Origin: Pseudomonas sp. MF4836
GTDB taxonomy: Bacteria > Pseudomonadota > Gammaproteobacteria > Pseudomonadales > Pseudomonadaceae
Assembly (NCBI RefSeq): GCF_002018875.1
Contig: NZ_MVOL01000001.1
Coordinates: 124,001 to 188,000 of the forward strand
Reading direction: 5' to 3'
DNA: 64,000 bases
The notes under the pieces are model-generated. The model saw only the letters and a list, made by a program, of their open reading frames with translations. It was not told the origin of the DNA and did not search any database. Below, piece by piece: positions 45,249 to 53,052 of the stretch (within the stretch, counting starts at the first letter, position 1; each line of letters begins with the position of its first letter). A program made the translations under genes and the position numbers.

Positions 45249-45899
45249 GTGAAAACAAGTCAATATTTCCTTTATTCCGGCATCAGCACATGGATATTTG
45301 AAGAGCTTTGTGATGAACTGAAAAACGGTATCGAATGGTCATTGGAAAGAAGAGGGCTGAAGGGAGTTGAAAACTCAGAATTCAGAAATATTATAATCGG
45401 CGAAACCACTGCTACCCCCTTGTCTATTAAGTACTCTGCATTCATTTCAACCGAACTTGAATCGCACATTGCCAAAATGAACAATTCCGGCCTTCAAATT
45501 GAAAGAGCCCCCATTGATCCATTAGCGGTCTTAAGGAAACTTCAGGTAGAGTTAAAGAAGATAATATCCGATCGCAATAAATTAATTCATAATTCGTGGT
45601 CGCCGCAATTGCTAAGCGACGAAAAGCTCGCAGTGAGAGCGTTCAGCAAAAAAATATCTGAAAGAGGCAGTACAATAAAAGTATCAGAATTTAATGAATC
45701 CGACTTTATAAAATTCATTAGAAATTGTGAGCTTCTCAAACGCATGATCAGCTACTTAAACCATTGTTTAGACACGCAATCATCGCTGGATCGCTACTTC
45801 GAGGCCACTAACGACACAATACTGCCAATCAACAATGTAGAAATGGAAAAGCTATCAATCTTGGTCGAAATGCAGGAACAGATAAATAAGCTCGCCTAG
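45249..45899 (+). CDS. HEPN-motif protein, possible RNase
   Basis: 216 residues, helical and AT-rich in coding. The segment LKKIISDRNKLIHNSW gives an Rx4H motif (R109, H114) preceded by a polar residue, the signature of HEPN-fold RNA-cutting domains such as the MAE_28990-like group. No other domain. Adjacent to a HEPN-STAND protein and a SEC-C nuclease. It may be a toxin, an effector, or an uncharacterised defence component; no obvious antitoxin (MNT) gene is beside it. Confidence 0.55.
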   Translation: MKTSQYFLYSGISTWIFEELCDELKNGIEWSLERRGLKGVENSEFRNIIIGETTATPLSIKYSAFISTELESHIAKMNNSGLQIERAPIDPLAVLRKLQVELKKIISDRNKLIHNSWSPQLLSDEKLAVRAFSKKISERGSTIKVSEFNESDFIKFIRNCELLKRMISYLNHCLDTQSSLDRYFEATNDTILPINNVEMEKLSILVEMQEQINKLA

Positions 45900-45910
45900 G
45901 CGCCCGCCCG

Positions 45911-45956
45911 CTTCTGGCCGATAGCGGTCGCTCATGAGCGGCAGCTATCGGCCGAT
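45911..45956. repeat. dispersed intergenic repeat, hairpin copy
   Basis: Perfect 10-bp arms GGCCGATAGC (45916-45925) and GCTATCGGCC (45944-45953), with GGTCGCTCATGAGC between. It lies between the convergent HEPN and SEC-C genes. Confidence 0.75.
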
Positions 45957-45978
45957 AGTGGTTAATTGTCAATGACGC

Positions 45979-47541
45979 CTAAACAGGAGCTGTGGCCATC
46001 ATCAACTCTGCCATGCGAACACAGTAGTGCGTTGCAAGATCTTTCTGAGATAGTAAGGATAGTTTGCCAAAGTCGGGAGCGTCTGCCATCCACTCTAGGA
46101 GATTTTCCCTCGAAGTGTCACCGGCGGCTGCCCAGAAGAAATCGAAATAATCGAGTGGAGTTTTCAAAGGCTTGCGACCAGCGTTGTGATCGATTACGCC
46201 GAAAAATGTAGATGGGTGTTGTTTGTATGCTTCCAACTCGGCCTCTGTTAGGGCAATGGTGCACATGAACCGCGTCCCATTGGTCGCCAAAAAAATACAG
46301 CACGCTTGCTGCTGCTCCGGCATGACAACGCCGCTCTCCAAGAGGGCATCGACTTCTAACCCATCTGGTACAGGCAATACGAAGCGAGAGCCGATCTGGA
46401 GCTTGCCTGCCGGTGGTTGACTGGCAAAAGCGTCCGCTTCGCCGTCGAACGAAACCGGTATTTTCAAATGTTCAGTCATGGACTTGGCGAGTTCGAATAT
46501 CGGTGAGTGTCGTCTCCGAATCTCCACCTGTTCTAACAGGGTTTTGTAACCCGGTTGCAGGTCATCCACTCGAAACCCCCATAGCAGAAAGCTGAGCGGA
46601 ACCTTAACCATGTTCAAGTGATGCTCTTCTGGGGAGTGTATTGCTATCACGTAAGCCGCGGGCAGCGTTCTGCCGATAGGATCTTCAGCATACCGTTTAA
46701 GCCGTGCTCTGGTTTCCGCCAAAGGAATTGGGAGCTGTTCGCGTTGATGATGTTCCTGTCGAGGGTCGTTCGTATCGATAAAAACTATCCGAGGATGTTC
46801 CGCTTGCTTGTTCAGAGCGTTGTACAACAGCTTATTGATCTTCAGTCTGGCGCCTTCGCGGCGTTTAGCTTCAACGGAGTATTTTATTCCGGTAGCGACA
46901 TGGGTAGCGACGAACTCTACGTGGGTTGAACTGCGGTCCGTCTCATCCTCTAGTTCGAGGGTGAACCCAGCCCGCAAAAGCAAGGCTGCTACGCGCACTT
47001 CATGCCTCGCTCCTGGGAATCCAGCAGAGTTCTTGATTCGTGCAATGAGCAAGGGCTCAACTTGCGTTGAATGCTTCAACGCGTATAGGTCATAGGCGAA
47101 GTGCATGTACGATGACAAAGCCCCCGTCGAGGGGAGTATGAATTTATCTTTGAGGGTCTTATTTTCCGTCGCTTGCTCAGAGGCTACGGCAAACCAAGCT
47201 AAAACCGGATGCTGATTCTCTATCGGTTTGATTGCTTCACACTGCCACCAGTCATCGCCTAAGACAATTCTTGGATAATCGCGCAAGAAATCGTGAAAGG
47301 TCTTCCAGTTTTTTGCTGCATGAAGCTGATCGCCTACGGCAACAAAGCGATGTTCATCGACTTGGGTGGAAACAATTGGTCTACCTAGTCCTTGTTGTTC
47401 ACGACGCTGGAGCTCGTACGCCTCATGTGCCATACCTAAGGCAGCTTGCAGAACCTTAAGGTGTTCTGGAGAGCCATGGCATCGCTTAAACTTTTTGCCA
47501 CTATCGCAATGACAAGGGCTGTTTCTGCCAAGTTTTTTCAT
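45979..47541 (-). CDS. SEC-C zinc-motif protein with PD-(D/E)XK-like nuclease core
   Basis: 520 residues. It begins with a SEC-C motif (GRNSPCHCDSGKKFKRCHG; C10, C12, C21, H22). The middle has the shape of a PD-(D/E)XK nuclease: an E-rich helix (ARHEVRVAALLLRAGFTLEL), then THVEFVA (E209) and YSVEAKRRE (E224, K226). The C-terminal part is unassigned. SEC-C tags are found on many defence and quality-control proteins. It may be a DNA- or RNA-cutting effector of the island; catalytic activity is inferred from motif spacing. Confidence 0.65.
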   Translation of the reverse strand: MKKLGRNSPCHCDSGKKFKRCHGSPEHLKVLQAALGMAHEAYELQRREQQGLGRPIVSTQVDEHRFVAVGDQLHAAKNWKTFHDFLRDYPRIVLGDDWWQCEAIKPIENQHPVLAWFAVASEQATENKTLKDKFILPSTGALSSYMHFAYDLYALKHSTQVEPLLIARIKNSAGFPGARHEVRVAALLLRAGFTLELEDETDRSSTHVEFVATHVATGIKYSVEAKRREGARLKINKLLYNALNKQAEHPRIVFIDTNDPRQEHHQREQLPIPLAETRARLKRYAEDPIGRTLPAAYVIAIHSPEEHHLNMVKVPLSFLLWGFRVDDLQPGYKTLLEQVEIRRRHSPIFELAKSMTEHLKIPVSFDGEADAFASQPPAGKLQIGSRFVLPVPDGLEVDALLESGVVMPEQQQACCIFLATNGTRFMCTIALTEAELEAYKQHPSTFFGVIDHNAGRKPLKTPLDYFDFFWAAAGDTSRENLLEWMADAPDFGKLSLLSQKDLATHYCVRMAELMMATAPV

Positions 47542-47894
47542 GAAGTCATTCCTTGATGCGCGTAGGTCGCCGGAGATTACTCAGGAAGTAATCTAACGAC
47601 AATTGCCTGACGTCGAATGAAGCTAATCATCAAGTCTTATTTTTGTTGTCGGTGAGCCGAAGGTGGTGAGTCTTGGGACTGCCGATATGGCTTGAACGGC
47701 TGCTTCTGGCCGAAAGCTGCCAGTCATAAAAGGCTGCTTTCGACCCAATGTTGATACTGCAGAGATGAAATCACGCTCGCTTAAAAGCAACCTTAATCGC
47801 CGCACCAGCTTGACCCGCGAGCAAAGCTATCTCAGAGTTGATGACAACCTCGCTCCAAGACAATTTGGTTGCGACGCACACTATTAAATACAGC
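47542..47894. other. gene-free stretch with spacer repeat
   Basis: A repeat copy at 47697-47750 (GGCTGCTTCTGGCCGAAAGC, then GGCTGCTTTCGACCC). No gene recognised. Confidence 0.5.
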
Positions 47895-48116
47895 TCACAG
47901 TAGCCCCCCCCCGAGTTCGGTTTTGACCCAAGCAAGGGTGCCCCCTAACGCAGCCATCGTGACTGGGATAGAGATATACCGGCTTCCGTCCGTCACTCGC
48001 ATGCCGCCACGACGACATTCGAAGTGAACGGCCAGTCGTTCGTAGGTCTCAATGTCAATGCCATGCACGACGACGAAATAGCTTAAGCAATCATCTTGGC
48101 TCACTGTAGTGATCAT
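47895..48116 (-). CDS. hypothetical small protein
   Basis: 73 residues from the ATG at 48116, with an AGG-rich leader. Reads as a compact protein (LAVHFECRRGGMRVTDGSRY, VTMAALGGTLAWVKTEL). No family recognised. Confidence 0.45.
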   Translation of the reverse strand: MITTVSQDDCLSYFVVVHGIDIETYERLAVHFECRRGGMRVTDGSRYISIPVTMAALGGTLAWVKTELGGGLL

Positions 48117-48172
48117 ATTTTTACAGCCTACCTCACAGACCAACTTGTCATTGGTGTCATAGCAGATAAATT

Positions 48173-48275
48173 CCGCTTTTGGCCCACTTCTGCCAGTGTC
48201 GACCGGCTGTATTGGGTCGTTTTCTTCCGTCTTGCGACGGGCAGAAGACGACCCAAAGCAGACGTCGAGGGCGAG
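48173..48275. repeat. dispersed intergenic repeat copy
   Basis: Contains CGCTTTTGGCCCACTTCTGCC and a long dyad TTGGGTCGTTTTCTTCCGTC / GACGGGCAGAAGACGACCCAA at about 48214-48260. Member of the same spacer family. Confidence 0.55.
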
Positions 48276-48301
48276 CTTCTGAGAATGGTCGCTAAGACGA
48301 T

Positions 48302-48577
48302 TTACGTGGAAAAGGTAAGCACTCTTACCTCTTGAGTATCCGCTATGAACGCATTGACTTGCTCTAGCGGATGTGGGGAAAGCTCTGGGTATTCATCCGC
48401 AAGGTATTCGGTGACCGCATCTTCTTCCCAAGGGCCGAGCGAAGTCATGTAGTCAGGGTACTGATTTTGAATTTCTCTCCATGATTGGTAAGGATGCTTG
48501 GAGAGCAACATGACTGTTCGGGTGTAGATAATATGAATCTGCACGAATCTAATTCCGTATGTTGACGTCTGGGACAC
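48302..48577 (-). CDS. hypothetical small protein
   Basis: 68-91 residues depending on start (ATG at 48511 or GTG at 48577). Acidic and aromatic-rich (SKHPYQSWREIQNQYPDY, GPWEEDAVTEYLADEYPE), like many small immunity-type or unknown proteins. No family recognised; neither start has a convincing ribosome site. Confidence 0.5.
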   Translation of the reverse strand: MSQTSTYGIRFVQIHIIYTRTVMLLSKHPYQSWREIQNQYPDYMTSLGPWEEDAVTEYLADEYPELSPHPLEQVNAFIADTQEVRVLTFST

Positions 48578-49017
48578 CGCCAGGCGAGTTTAAAGCCTTT
48601 TCAAGACTGTCTTCCTGTCAGCAGCTTCTGGCCGGTTGCTGCCCTTCACGACAGGCAGTAATCGGCCATAAGCGTCCTGTCAGGAGGTGCATCAGCCAAG
48701 TTCTTGTCGGGCGTAGCAGTACTATGGCTGGTCGATGGGTGAGGATTGAATCGACTTCCAGTTATGCAGCAAGAGGTCGGTGATATCGCTGGTGATTTGC
48801 ATCGGCAGCGCCAGTACGTGCTGAGGGGATTGTGTTCGGTCGGCAGGACGCCGGGAGAGGTATGCGCCGTATGCATCATCGGCATAGCGCAGATTTTATC
48901 GGAGTAGGTGTTCGGCGTGGAAAATCCCGGTGCGACTGAATAGTTTTAGGACGCGTCCGAAAACTAGCGGCGGGAATGCAGAGAGGGGTGGTTTGAGACG
49001 GGTATGCCAGAAACGAA
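48578..49017. other. gene-free stretch with spacer repeat
   Basis: Repeat copy at 48621-48680 with dyad GGCCGGTTGCTGCC (48630-48643) / GGCAGTAATCGGCC (48654-48667). Minus frames around 48700-48885 are open only in pieces and may be a dead gene. Confidence 0.5.
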
Positions 49018-49041
49018 AAAGCCCTGAATAATCAGGGCTTT
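49018..49041 (-). terminator. terminator downstream of the tRNA-Ser site
   Basis: AAAGCCCTGA / TCAGGGCTTT hairpin with a T-run on the minus strand, just past the 3' end of the tRNA fragment. Confidence 0.75.
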
Positions 49042-49053
49042 GTCGTACAAATA

Positions 49054-49113
49054 TGGCGGAGGCGATGGGATTCGAACTCATGGACCTGTTACAGTCGACG
49101 GTTTTCAAGACCG
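49054..49113 (-). other. tRNA-Ser(UGA) 3' fragment: prophage attachment site (attL)
   Basis: On the minus strand the anticodon arm CGGTCTTGAAAACCG (UGA anticodon), the variable arm, GTTCGAATCCC and the 3' CGCCTCCGCCA are intact. The 5' half (acceptor strand GGAGGCG and D-arm) is replaced by unrelated sequence. This is what remains at one end when a phage integrates in the 3' part of a tRNA gene. The integrase gene starts right beside it, and the complete tRNA should be at the far end of the prophage, outside the window. Confidence 0.8.
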
Positions 49114-49237
49114 CTATTTAAAGCCGGTGAAACCGTGGCTTGTAGCTGTTTTTCGTTACAGTACTTTGGATTTTCCGGTCCTCTGTAGACCGCATTCTAC
49201 AAGGGGTGGGGTTTGAGTTTTGTAACGGGGTTACTGG

Positions 49238-50287
49238 CTATTTCGACGGTTTTGCGATGGCGCCGATGCGGCGGTAAACGCGCTCGGTGATGTCGCCTTT
49301 GGTGTGACCCAAGAGCAGGCTGGCGTCGGCGACGTCGATGATTTCCGACGCAGCTTTTGGCCGGATGTCGCGGAATTGGAAGCTTCCGATCTTCTCGGCG
49401 AGTTGAGTGTCGCCTTTCTCTTCGGCCTCTTTCCTGGCCTTTTCCCGAGCCTTGTCCCACCGATCGCGGAGCATCTTCGCGGTCATGCGCTTACCACGCG
49501 CACTTACGATCAGATAGCTGCAAATGTGCTGAGCATTGCGCTCGGCCATTTTCGCGATCAACGACCCCAGGCTGTTAAACTCATCGCCGTCAGTCATCTG
49601 GATACGCAGCTTCTTGTGCGTCTTGTTCTGCTGCACGCCCAAGTATTTCCCCTCGACATCATCCTTCCTCATCACCAGGACGTCCGCTGGCCGTTGGCCG
49701 GTCAGATACGCCAGGTCCATCGCGTCTTTCAGCTCTTGAGCTGCCTTCTTGTAAACAGCGTCCCAAACCACATCATTCGCGTAATAGTCCCGCGGTGTTT
49801 CCTTATTTTTGCGCACGCCCTGGCAGGGATTTTCTTTGGTCGTCAGCCCCCACTCCCGAGCGATATTGAAGACGTGGGATAGGGTGGCAATCTCGCGGTT
49901 CGCCCGCACCTTGGCTGTCCGCGCATCACGGTATCCGGCAATCGTGGCCGGGGTTATCGAGTCAATCGGCGCGCTGTCGAACATCGGCCTGAGCTGCTTG
50001 ATCTCCGCCAGGTTGTCCTTCTGAGTGCGCGCCGCTTTCTTCGAGACGATATCGCGGATATACCGATCGAAGATGCCCTTCATGGTGCGTAGGTCCAGCG
50101 GCTTTTCCTTCGCTTCGAGCTCCGCCCATTTGATCCTAGCCAAGTCCAGGTCTTTACCCAGGGGAATCGCCTTACCAGTCAGGTCCAGGTAGTAATAGGC
50201 AATCCAATCCTTTCCGCTTTTCCGTGGCCGCGTCCATTGATACATCCGGGGCGGCAAATTGCGTGTTTCGGCCTTACGGGGTCGCAT
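49238..50287 (-). CDS. int: phage tyrosine integrase
   Basis: 349 residues. Arm-binding N-terminus (WTRPRKSGKDWIAYYYLDL), core-binding SAM-like domain, and a catalytic domain with the box I Arg (AYLTGQRPADVL), FRDIRPKAASEI (box II, Arg in place of the usual His), and LLGHTKGDITERVYRR with the Tyr nucleophile. It integrates and excises the prophage at the adjacent tRNA-Ser site. Confidence 0.92.
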   Translation of the reverse strand: MRPRKAETRNLPPRMYQWTRPRKSGKDWIAYYYLDLTGKAIPLGKDLDLARIKWAELEAKEKPLDLRTMKGIFDRYIRDIVSKKAARTQKDNLAEIKQLRPMFDSAPIDSITPATIAGYRDARTAKVRANREIATLSHVFNIAREWGLTTKENPCQGVRKNKETPRDYYANDVVWDAVYKKAAQELKDAMDLAYLTGQRPADVLVMRKDDVEGKYLGVQQNKTHKKLRIQMTDGDEFNSLGSLIAKMAERNAQHICSYLIVSARGKRMTAKMLRDRWDKAREKARKEAEEKGDTQLAEKIGSFQFRDIRPKAASEIIDVADASLLLGHTKGDITERVYRRIGAIAKPSK

Positions 50288-50288
50288 A

Positions 50289-50531
50289 TCAGTTCACTCG
50301 CGAGAAGTCAGGCGTCCATGCCGGCGCCGCCGGCGGTGGGTTGGTATCCATGATGGTCGGGGAGAGCATGCCCAGCTTCATGCGGGCGTACATCCGGCCA
50401 ACAAGTGGTCGCTTTCCGCGGCTTTCGATGAATACCCATTGGCGATCAACCAGCCAGCGGCGTTGGTAGGCCCGGGCCTTGTAGCCAGTGAGCTCTGCCA
50501 ACTCCTCGTCGGAGAGGATTTCAGTTTCCAT
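50289..50531 (-). CDS. DUF4224 phage protein, possible excisionase
   Basis: 80 residues from the ATG at 50531 (GGAG 7 nt upstream). LSDEELAELTGYKARAYQRRWL is the DUF4224 hallmark, a small winged-helix-like DNA binder. It lies directly upstream of int with its stop 2 nt from the int start, the usual place of a recombination directionality factor. The excisionase role is inferred. Confidence 0.75.
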   Translation of the reverse strand: METEILSDEELAELTGYKARAYQRRWLVDRQWVFIESRGKRPLVGRMYARMKLGMLSPTIMDTNPPPAAPAWTPDFSRVN

Positions 50532-50575
50532 GGTGATGCTCCGCGCCGCGCTGGGCGGCAGAAGGTGGTGATGGG

Positions 50576-51052
50576 TTAAACCGTTTGCTTGGCGAGTAGC
50601 TCTGCTGATGTCGCGATGGCGAGGCCGACCTTGGATGGCGGCAAATCCCGCCCGGCCAGCGCGTCCATCAGGCAGCCAGATACGAGGTCCAGCGCTGAGA
50701 CAAGCTCTGCTGTGTTGGCTGAAGACTCCCGACCCATGTCCCAGAACCGCTGTGCCCAATGACCTTCGGGCGGTGGGCATCTGTCCTGGGCGCCGAATGC
50801 CAGTGTCCCGACAATCGCGTCACAGAGGTCGCGCTTGTAGGCGTTGTCGCCGTCGATGCTCAGGCCGTTTTGGCGCAGCGCGTCCAGGGCGTTGTTCAAG
50901 TTCGATTCGGGCGATGGCAGCACCAGGTCAAAGTCTTTCTTGCCGGGACGGCAGGCCACCAGCAGCAGCTCGCAATCAAGCGGCAGGTGCTGCGCCATAT
51001 CCGATATCGCTTCGATAGCGGCTTCGCGGAATGCATTCTTTTCTTCGGACAT
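50576..51052 (-). CDS. hypothetical phage protein
   Basis: 158 residues, leftward early gene. Helical; starts MSEEKNAFREAAIEAISDMA and has CELLLVACRPGKKDFDLVLP. No family recognised. Confidence 0.65.
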   Translation of the reverse strand: MSEEKNAFREAAIEAISDMAQHLPLDCELLLVACRPGKKDFDLVLPSPESNLNNALDALRQNGLSIDGDNAYKRDLCDAIVGTLAFGAQDRCPPPEGHWAQRFWDMGRESSANTAELVSALDLVSGCLMDALAGRDLPPSKVGLAIATSAELLAKQTV

Positions 51053-51214
51053 AGGAATTCCTCACCCGCCGGCCGGCAGGCTGTTCAGATTGTTGAGTGG
51101 GTTGTTTCAGATGGTGCTGATGGCCGCCGGCGTTGCGCCGTGGGATGGTTGCGTGGCTCGCCCGGCCTATGTCCTGGCCACCTCGCTGACTGCTCGATGG
51201 GTTGGGCGGGCTTC

Positions 51215-51571
51215 TCAGATCAGTTCTGCAGGCACGCTGACTACATCGCCCAGCTTTGCAGCAACGATGGCGCGGCAGGCTGCGATAAGCGGGGTTGGGC
51301 CGATGCCGTTGCATTCCTCAACGATGGCCACCCATGTTTCGGTGCCGGTCATTTTCAGAGACAGGAGGTGCTTCTCGATCAGGTGGCCGCACTGGCTCCA
51401 GTATTCAGATGGCGCGTATTTAAAATCGATCCCACCATGCGTCTTTCCGGTGAGCACACATTGCTGAAACATGCGGGCCCAGTAGGGCGTGTCGCTCGCA
51501 CCGCCAGCCACGGCCCAATCCAGCGCCGGCCCGATCAGTTCAGCGGTCTTCACTTCGATCATTTGCGTCAT
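51215..51571 (-). CDS. DUF2591 phage protein (NinX-like)
   Basis: 118 residues. VKTAELIGPALDWAVAGG, then APSEYWSQCGHLIEKHLLSL, then GPTPLIAACRAIVAAKLGD: the DUF2591 pattern common in lambdoid early regions. Its ATG overlaps the stop of the 17-residue ORF upstream (ATGA). Function unknown. Confidence 0.8.
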   Translation of the reverse strand: MTQMIEVKTAELIGPALDWAVAGGASDTPYWARMFQQCVLTGKTHGGIDFKYAPSEYWSQCGHLIEKHLLSLKMTGTETWVAIVEECNGIGPTPLIAACRAIVAAKLGDVVSVPAELI

Positions 51572-51621
51572 GGCCTTGGCCCCGTGTAGATCAGGTAGAG
51601 CATGTAGGCGAGGGCGATCAT
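51568..51621 (-). CDS. 17-residue hydrophobic microprotein ORF
   Basis: MIALAYMLYLIYTGPRP. The ATG overlaps the stop of the gene upstream and the stop overlaps the ATG of the gene downstream, both as ATGA. Twelve of the 17 residues are hydrophobic or aromatic, enough for one short membrane segment. It is either a real microprotein or a coupling peptide that relays ribosomes between two genes. Too short for homology. Confidence 0.5.
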   Translation of the reverse strand: MIALAYMLYLIYTGPRP

Positions 51622-52019
51622 GGGGTCAGCTCCTTGATATGGCTGTCGATCCATTTCCGCATCCGCTGCCAGCGCTGCTCTGGGGTTTCGTTCCAGCCAC
51701 ACTCGTCGTTCTCGAACACGACTTCGGCCGCCATGGCTGGTGCTATCCCGAAGGCTTCCGACACTGTCTCTCGGCAATGCGCATCGATGGTTCCCATGTC
51801 GATGCCGCGCTTCGCCCCTAGAACCCCGAGCGTGCAGAACTGGCCGTCGGCTTCAAGGGTGTCTGCCACCAAGCGCTTATCAGGCATGGCGTCCAGCGCA
51901 TCGCGCAACTCGACTAAGAAAGCCTGACCGCGCTTGCCCCTGAGCGCCGAATTCACAGCGCCCCGCCAGCAGATCAGATCCCACCCACCGCAATCATCGC
52001 TGTATCCGCTACGGCTCAT
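51618..52019 (-). CDS. hypothetical phage protein
   Basis: 133 residues from the ATG at 52019 (GGAGGTGA 5 nt upstream). RGAVNSALRGKRGQAFLVEL, KRLVADTLEADGQFCTLGVL, and a C-terminal PEQRWQRMRKWIDSHI. A frequent siphovirus early protein without known function. ATGA overlaps at both ends join it to its neighbours. Confidence 0.75.
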   Translation of the reverse strand: MSRSGYSDDCGGWDLICWRGAVNSALRGKRGQAFLVELRDALDAMPDKRLVADTLEADGQFCTLGVLGAKRGIDMGTIDAHCRETVSEAFGIAPAMAAEVVFENDECGWNETPEQRWQRMRKWIDSHIKELTP

Positions 52020-52345
52020 GGCGTCACCTCCCGGCGCGCCCACCAGCAGACCGGGCCATCGTCGGTGTCATGGATAGCCAGGCAGAACCAGCCTTCGCCG
52101 TCCGGACGGTCCGGTTCCCAGTAACTGCAGTCCGGGTCTCCCGCTTCGAAATAGCGATCAGAGACCGCGGGGTCGCTGTGGTATTCAAGTGACACCATCT
52201 TCACCTGCAAGCCCTGTGCAGCGATCCAGGCCTTGCACTTATCACCGTCGCCCTCGTCGAAGTCGGGCATATCGGGGTGAGCGAACATTCCGTATTCATC
52301 GCGCACGACCGGGGCTGGCTGGATCAATTTGATTTCTTCAGGCAT
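52016..52345 (-). CDS. hypothetical phage protein
   Basis: 109 residues, strongly acidic and rich in Trp and Cys toward the end (DPDCSYWEPDRPDGEGWFCL, GPVCWWARREV). First gene of the coupled set 52345-51215. No family recognised. Confidence 0.65.
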   Translation of the reverse strand: MPEEIKLIQPAPVVRDEYGMFAHPDMPDFDEGDGDKCKAWIAAQGLQVKMVSLEYHSDPAVSDRYFEAGDPDCSYWEPDRPDGEGWFCLAIHDTDDGPVCWWARREVTP

Positions 52346-52440
52346 GACTTCGTCCTTGGCCGCAATAGCGGCTAACTTGAAAGGGAGGGATGGCTTTATG
52401 CCTCGATAGAGAGTCCACCCGATTGGGTGTAAAAGTATGG

Positions 52441-52490
52441 TTTAACTTGGTTCTTAATGGTTCAACATGGTTCAACTTGGTTCAATTAAG
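52441..52490. repeat. five 10-bp direct repeats (TTCAACnTGG)
   Basis: Units TTTAACTTGG, TTCTTAATGG, TTCAACATGG, TTCAACTTGG and TTCAATTAAG, exactly in 10-bp register, ending in the ribosome site of the gene at 52499. A helix-phased array suggests cooperative protein binding. Confidence 0.75.
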
Positions 52491-52498
52491 GAGGGCGT

Positions 52499-52741
52499 GT
52501 GTCACACATTCGGGATGTGCCAATCGAACATGAATACCGCGGGCAGAAGGTGTTTCTGAAGTTCGAATGGGAGCGGCCAAACGATGTGGCACCGGTCTTA
52601 TTCCGGGTGATTGAGTCGAGCGAGATTCCCGGCTTTGGGAATGTGGCGGCGGAGATCGCCGGCCCCTGGCAGGACTACCAGGCCGCCCTGGCAGATGCGA
52701 TGGCAGCGGCCGAACGTTGGATCGACTGGCAACTGACTTAA
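52499..52741 (+). CDS. hypothetical moron-like protein
   Basis: 80 residues, GTG start with AAGGAGGG 4-5 nt upstream. VFLKFEWERPNDVAPVLFRV, then PWQDYQAALADAMAAAERWI. Opposite in strand to the surrounding early operon and preceded by the 10-bp repeat array, so it may be expressed independently in the lysogen. Function unknown. Confidence 0.65.
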   Translation: MSHIRDVPIEHEYRGQKVFLKFEWERPNDVAPVLFRVIESSEIPGFGNVAAEIAGPWQDYQAALADAMAAAERWIDWQLT

Positions 52742-53052
52742 GCGGGATGCTCGCCATGGGGCTGGGCGGCGTAGAGCGGCGTATCGCAGTACTCCGAGCG
52801 CAGTGCGCTACCCGCGATATTCCTCGGCAGGTTGTGCATCATCGGATTGTTCGGCTGCACCTCTCGCGGCGAACGACTGCACAGCAGTAGCTGCTCACCA
52901 TTGGCCCACGCCACCGGCTCGCCCTGGTGCTGGACGGCTGGCTTGGCGAGAAGGGCGCGCAGCTCTTTCCACGCGCCCCAGAATTCAGGCCCAGCAATCG
53001 AGACGTGAGCATCCCTCAGACGCTCCAGCAGTTTGCGCAGTTCGTTATTCAT
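52738..53052 (-). CDS. hypothetical phage protein
   Basis: 104 residues from the ATG at 53052. Helical N-terminus (NNELRKLLERLRDAHVSIAG), then QHQGEPVAWANGEQLLLCS and a tail like other phage proteins that end in PLYAAQP. Overlaps the upstream gene by 8 nt. Confidence 0.7.
   Translation of the reverse strand: MNNELRKLLERLRDAHVSIAGPEFWGAWKELRALLAKPAVQHQGEPVAWANGEQLLLCSRSPREVQPNNPMMHNLPRNIAGSALRSEYCDTPLYAAQPHGEHPA

Noticed and set aside
49054..49113. Complete tRNA-Ser gene
   Set aside because: The acceptor 5' strand and D-arm are missing, so only an attachment-site fragment is present.
52441..52490. CRISPR array
   Set aside because: Ten-base tandem units without spacers; no cas genes in the window.
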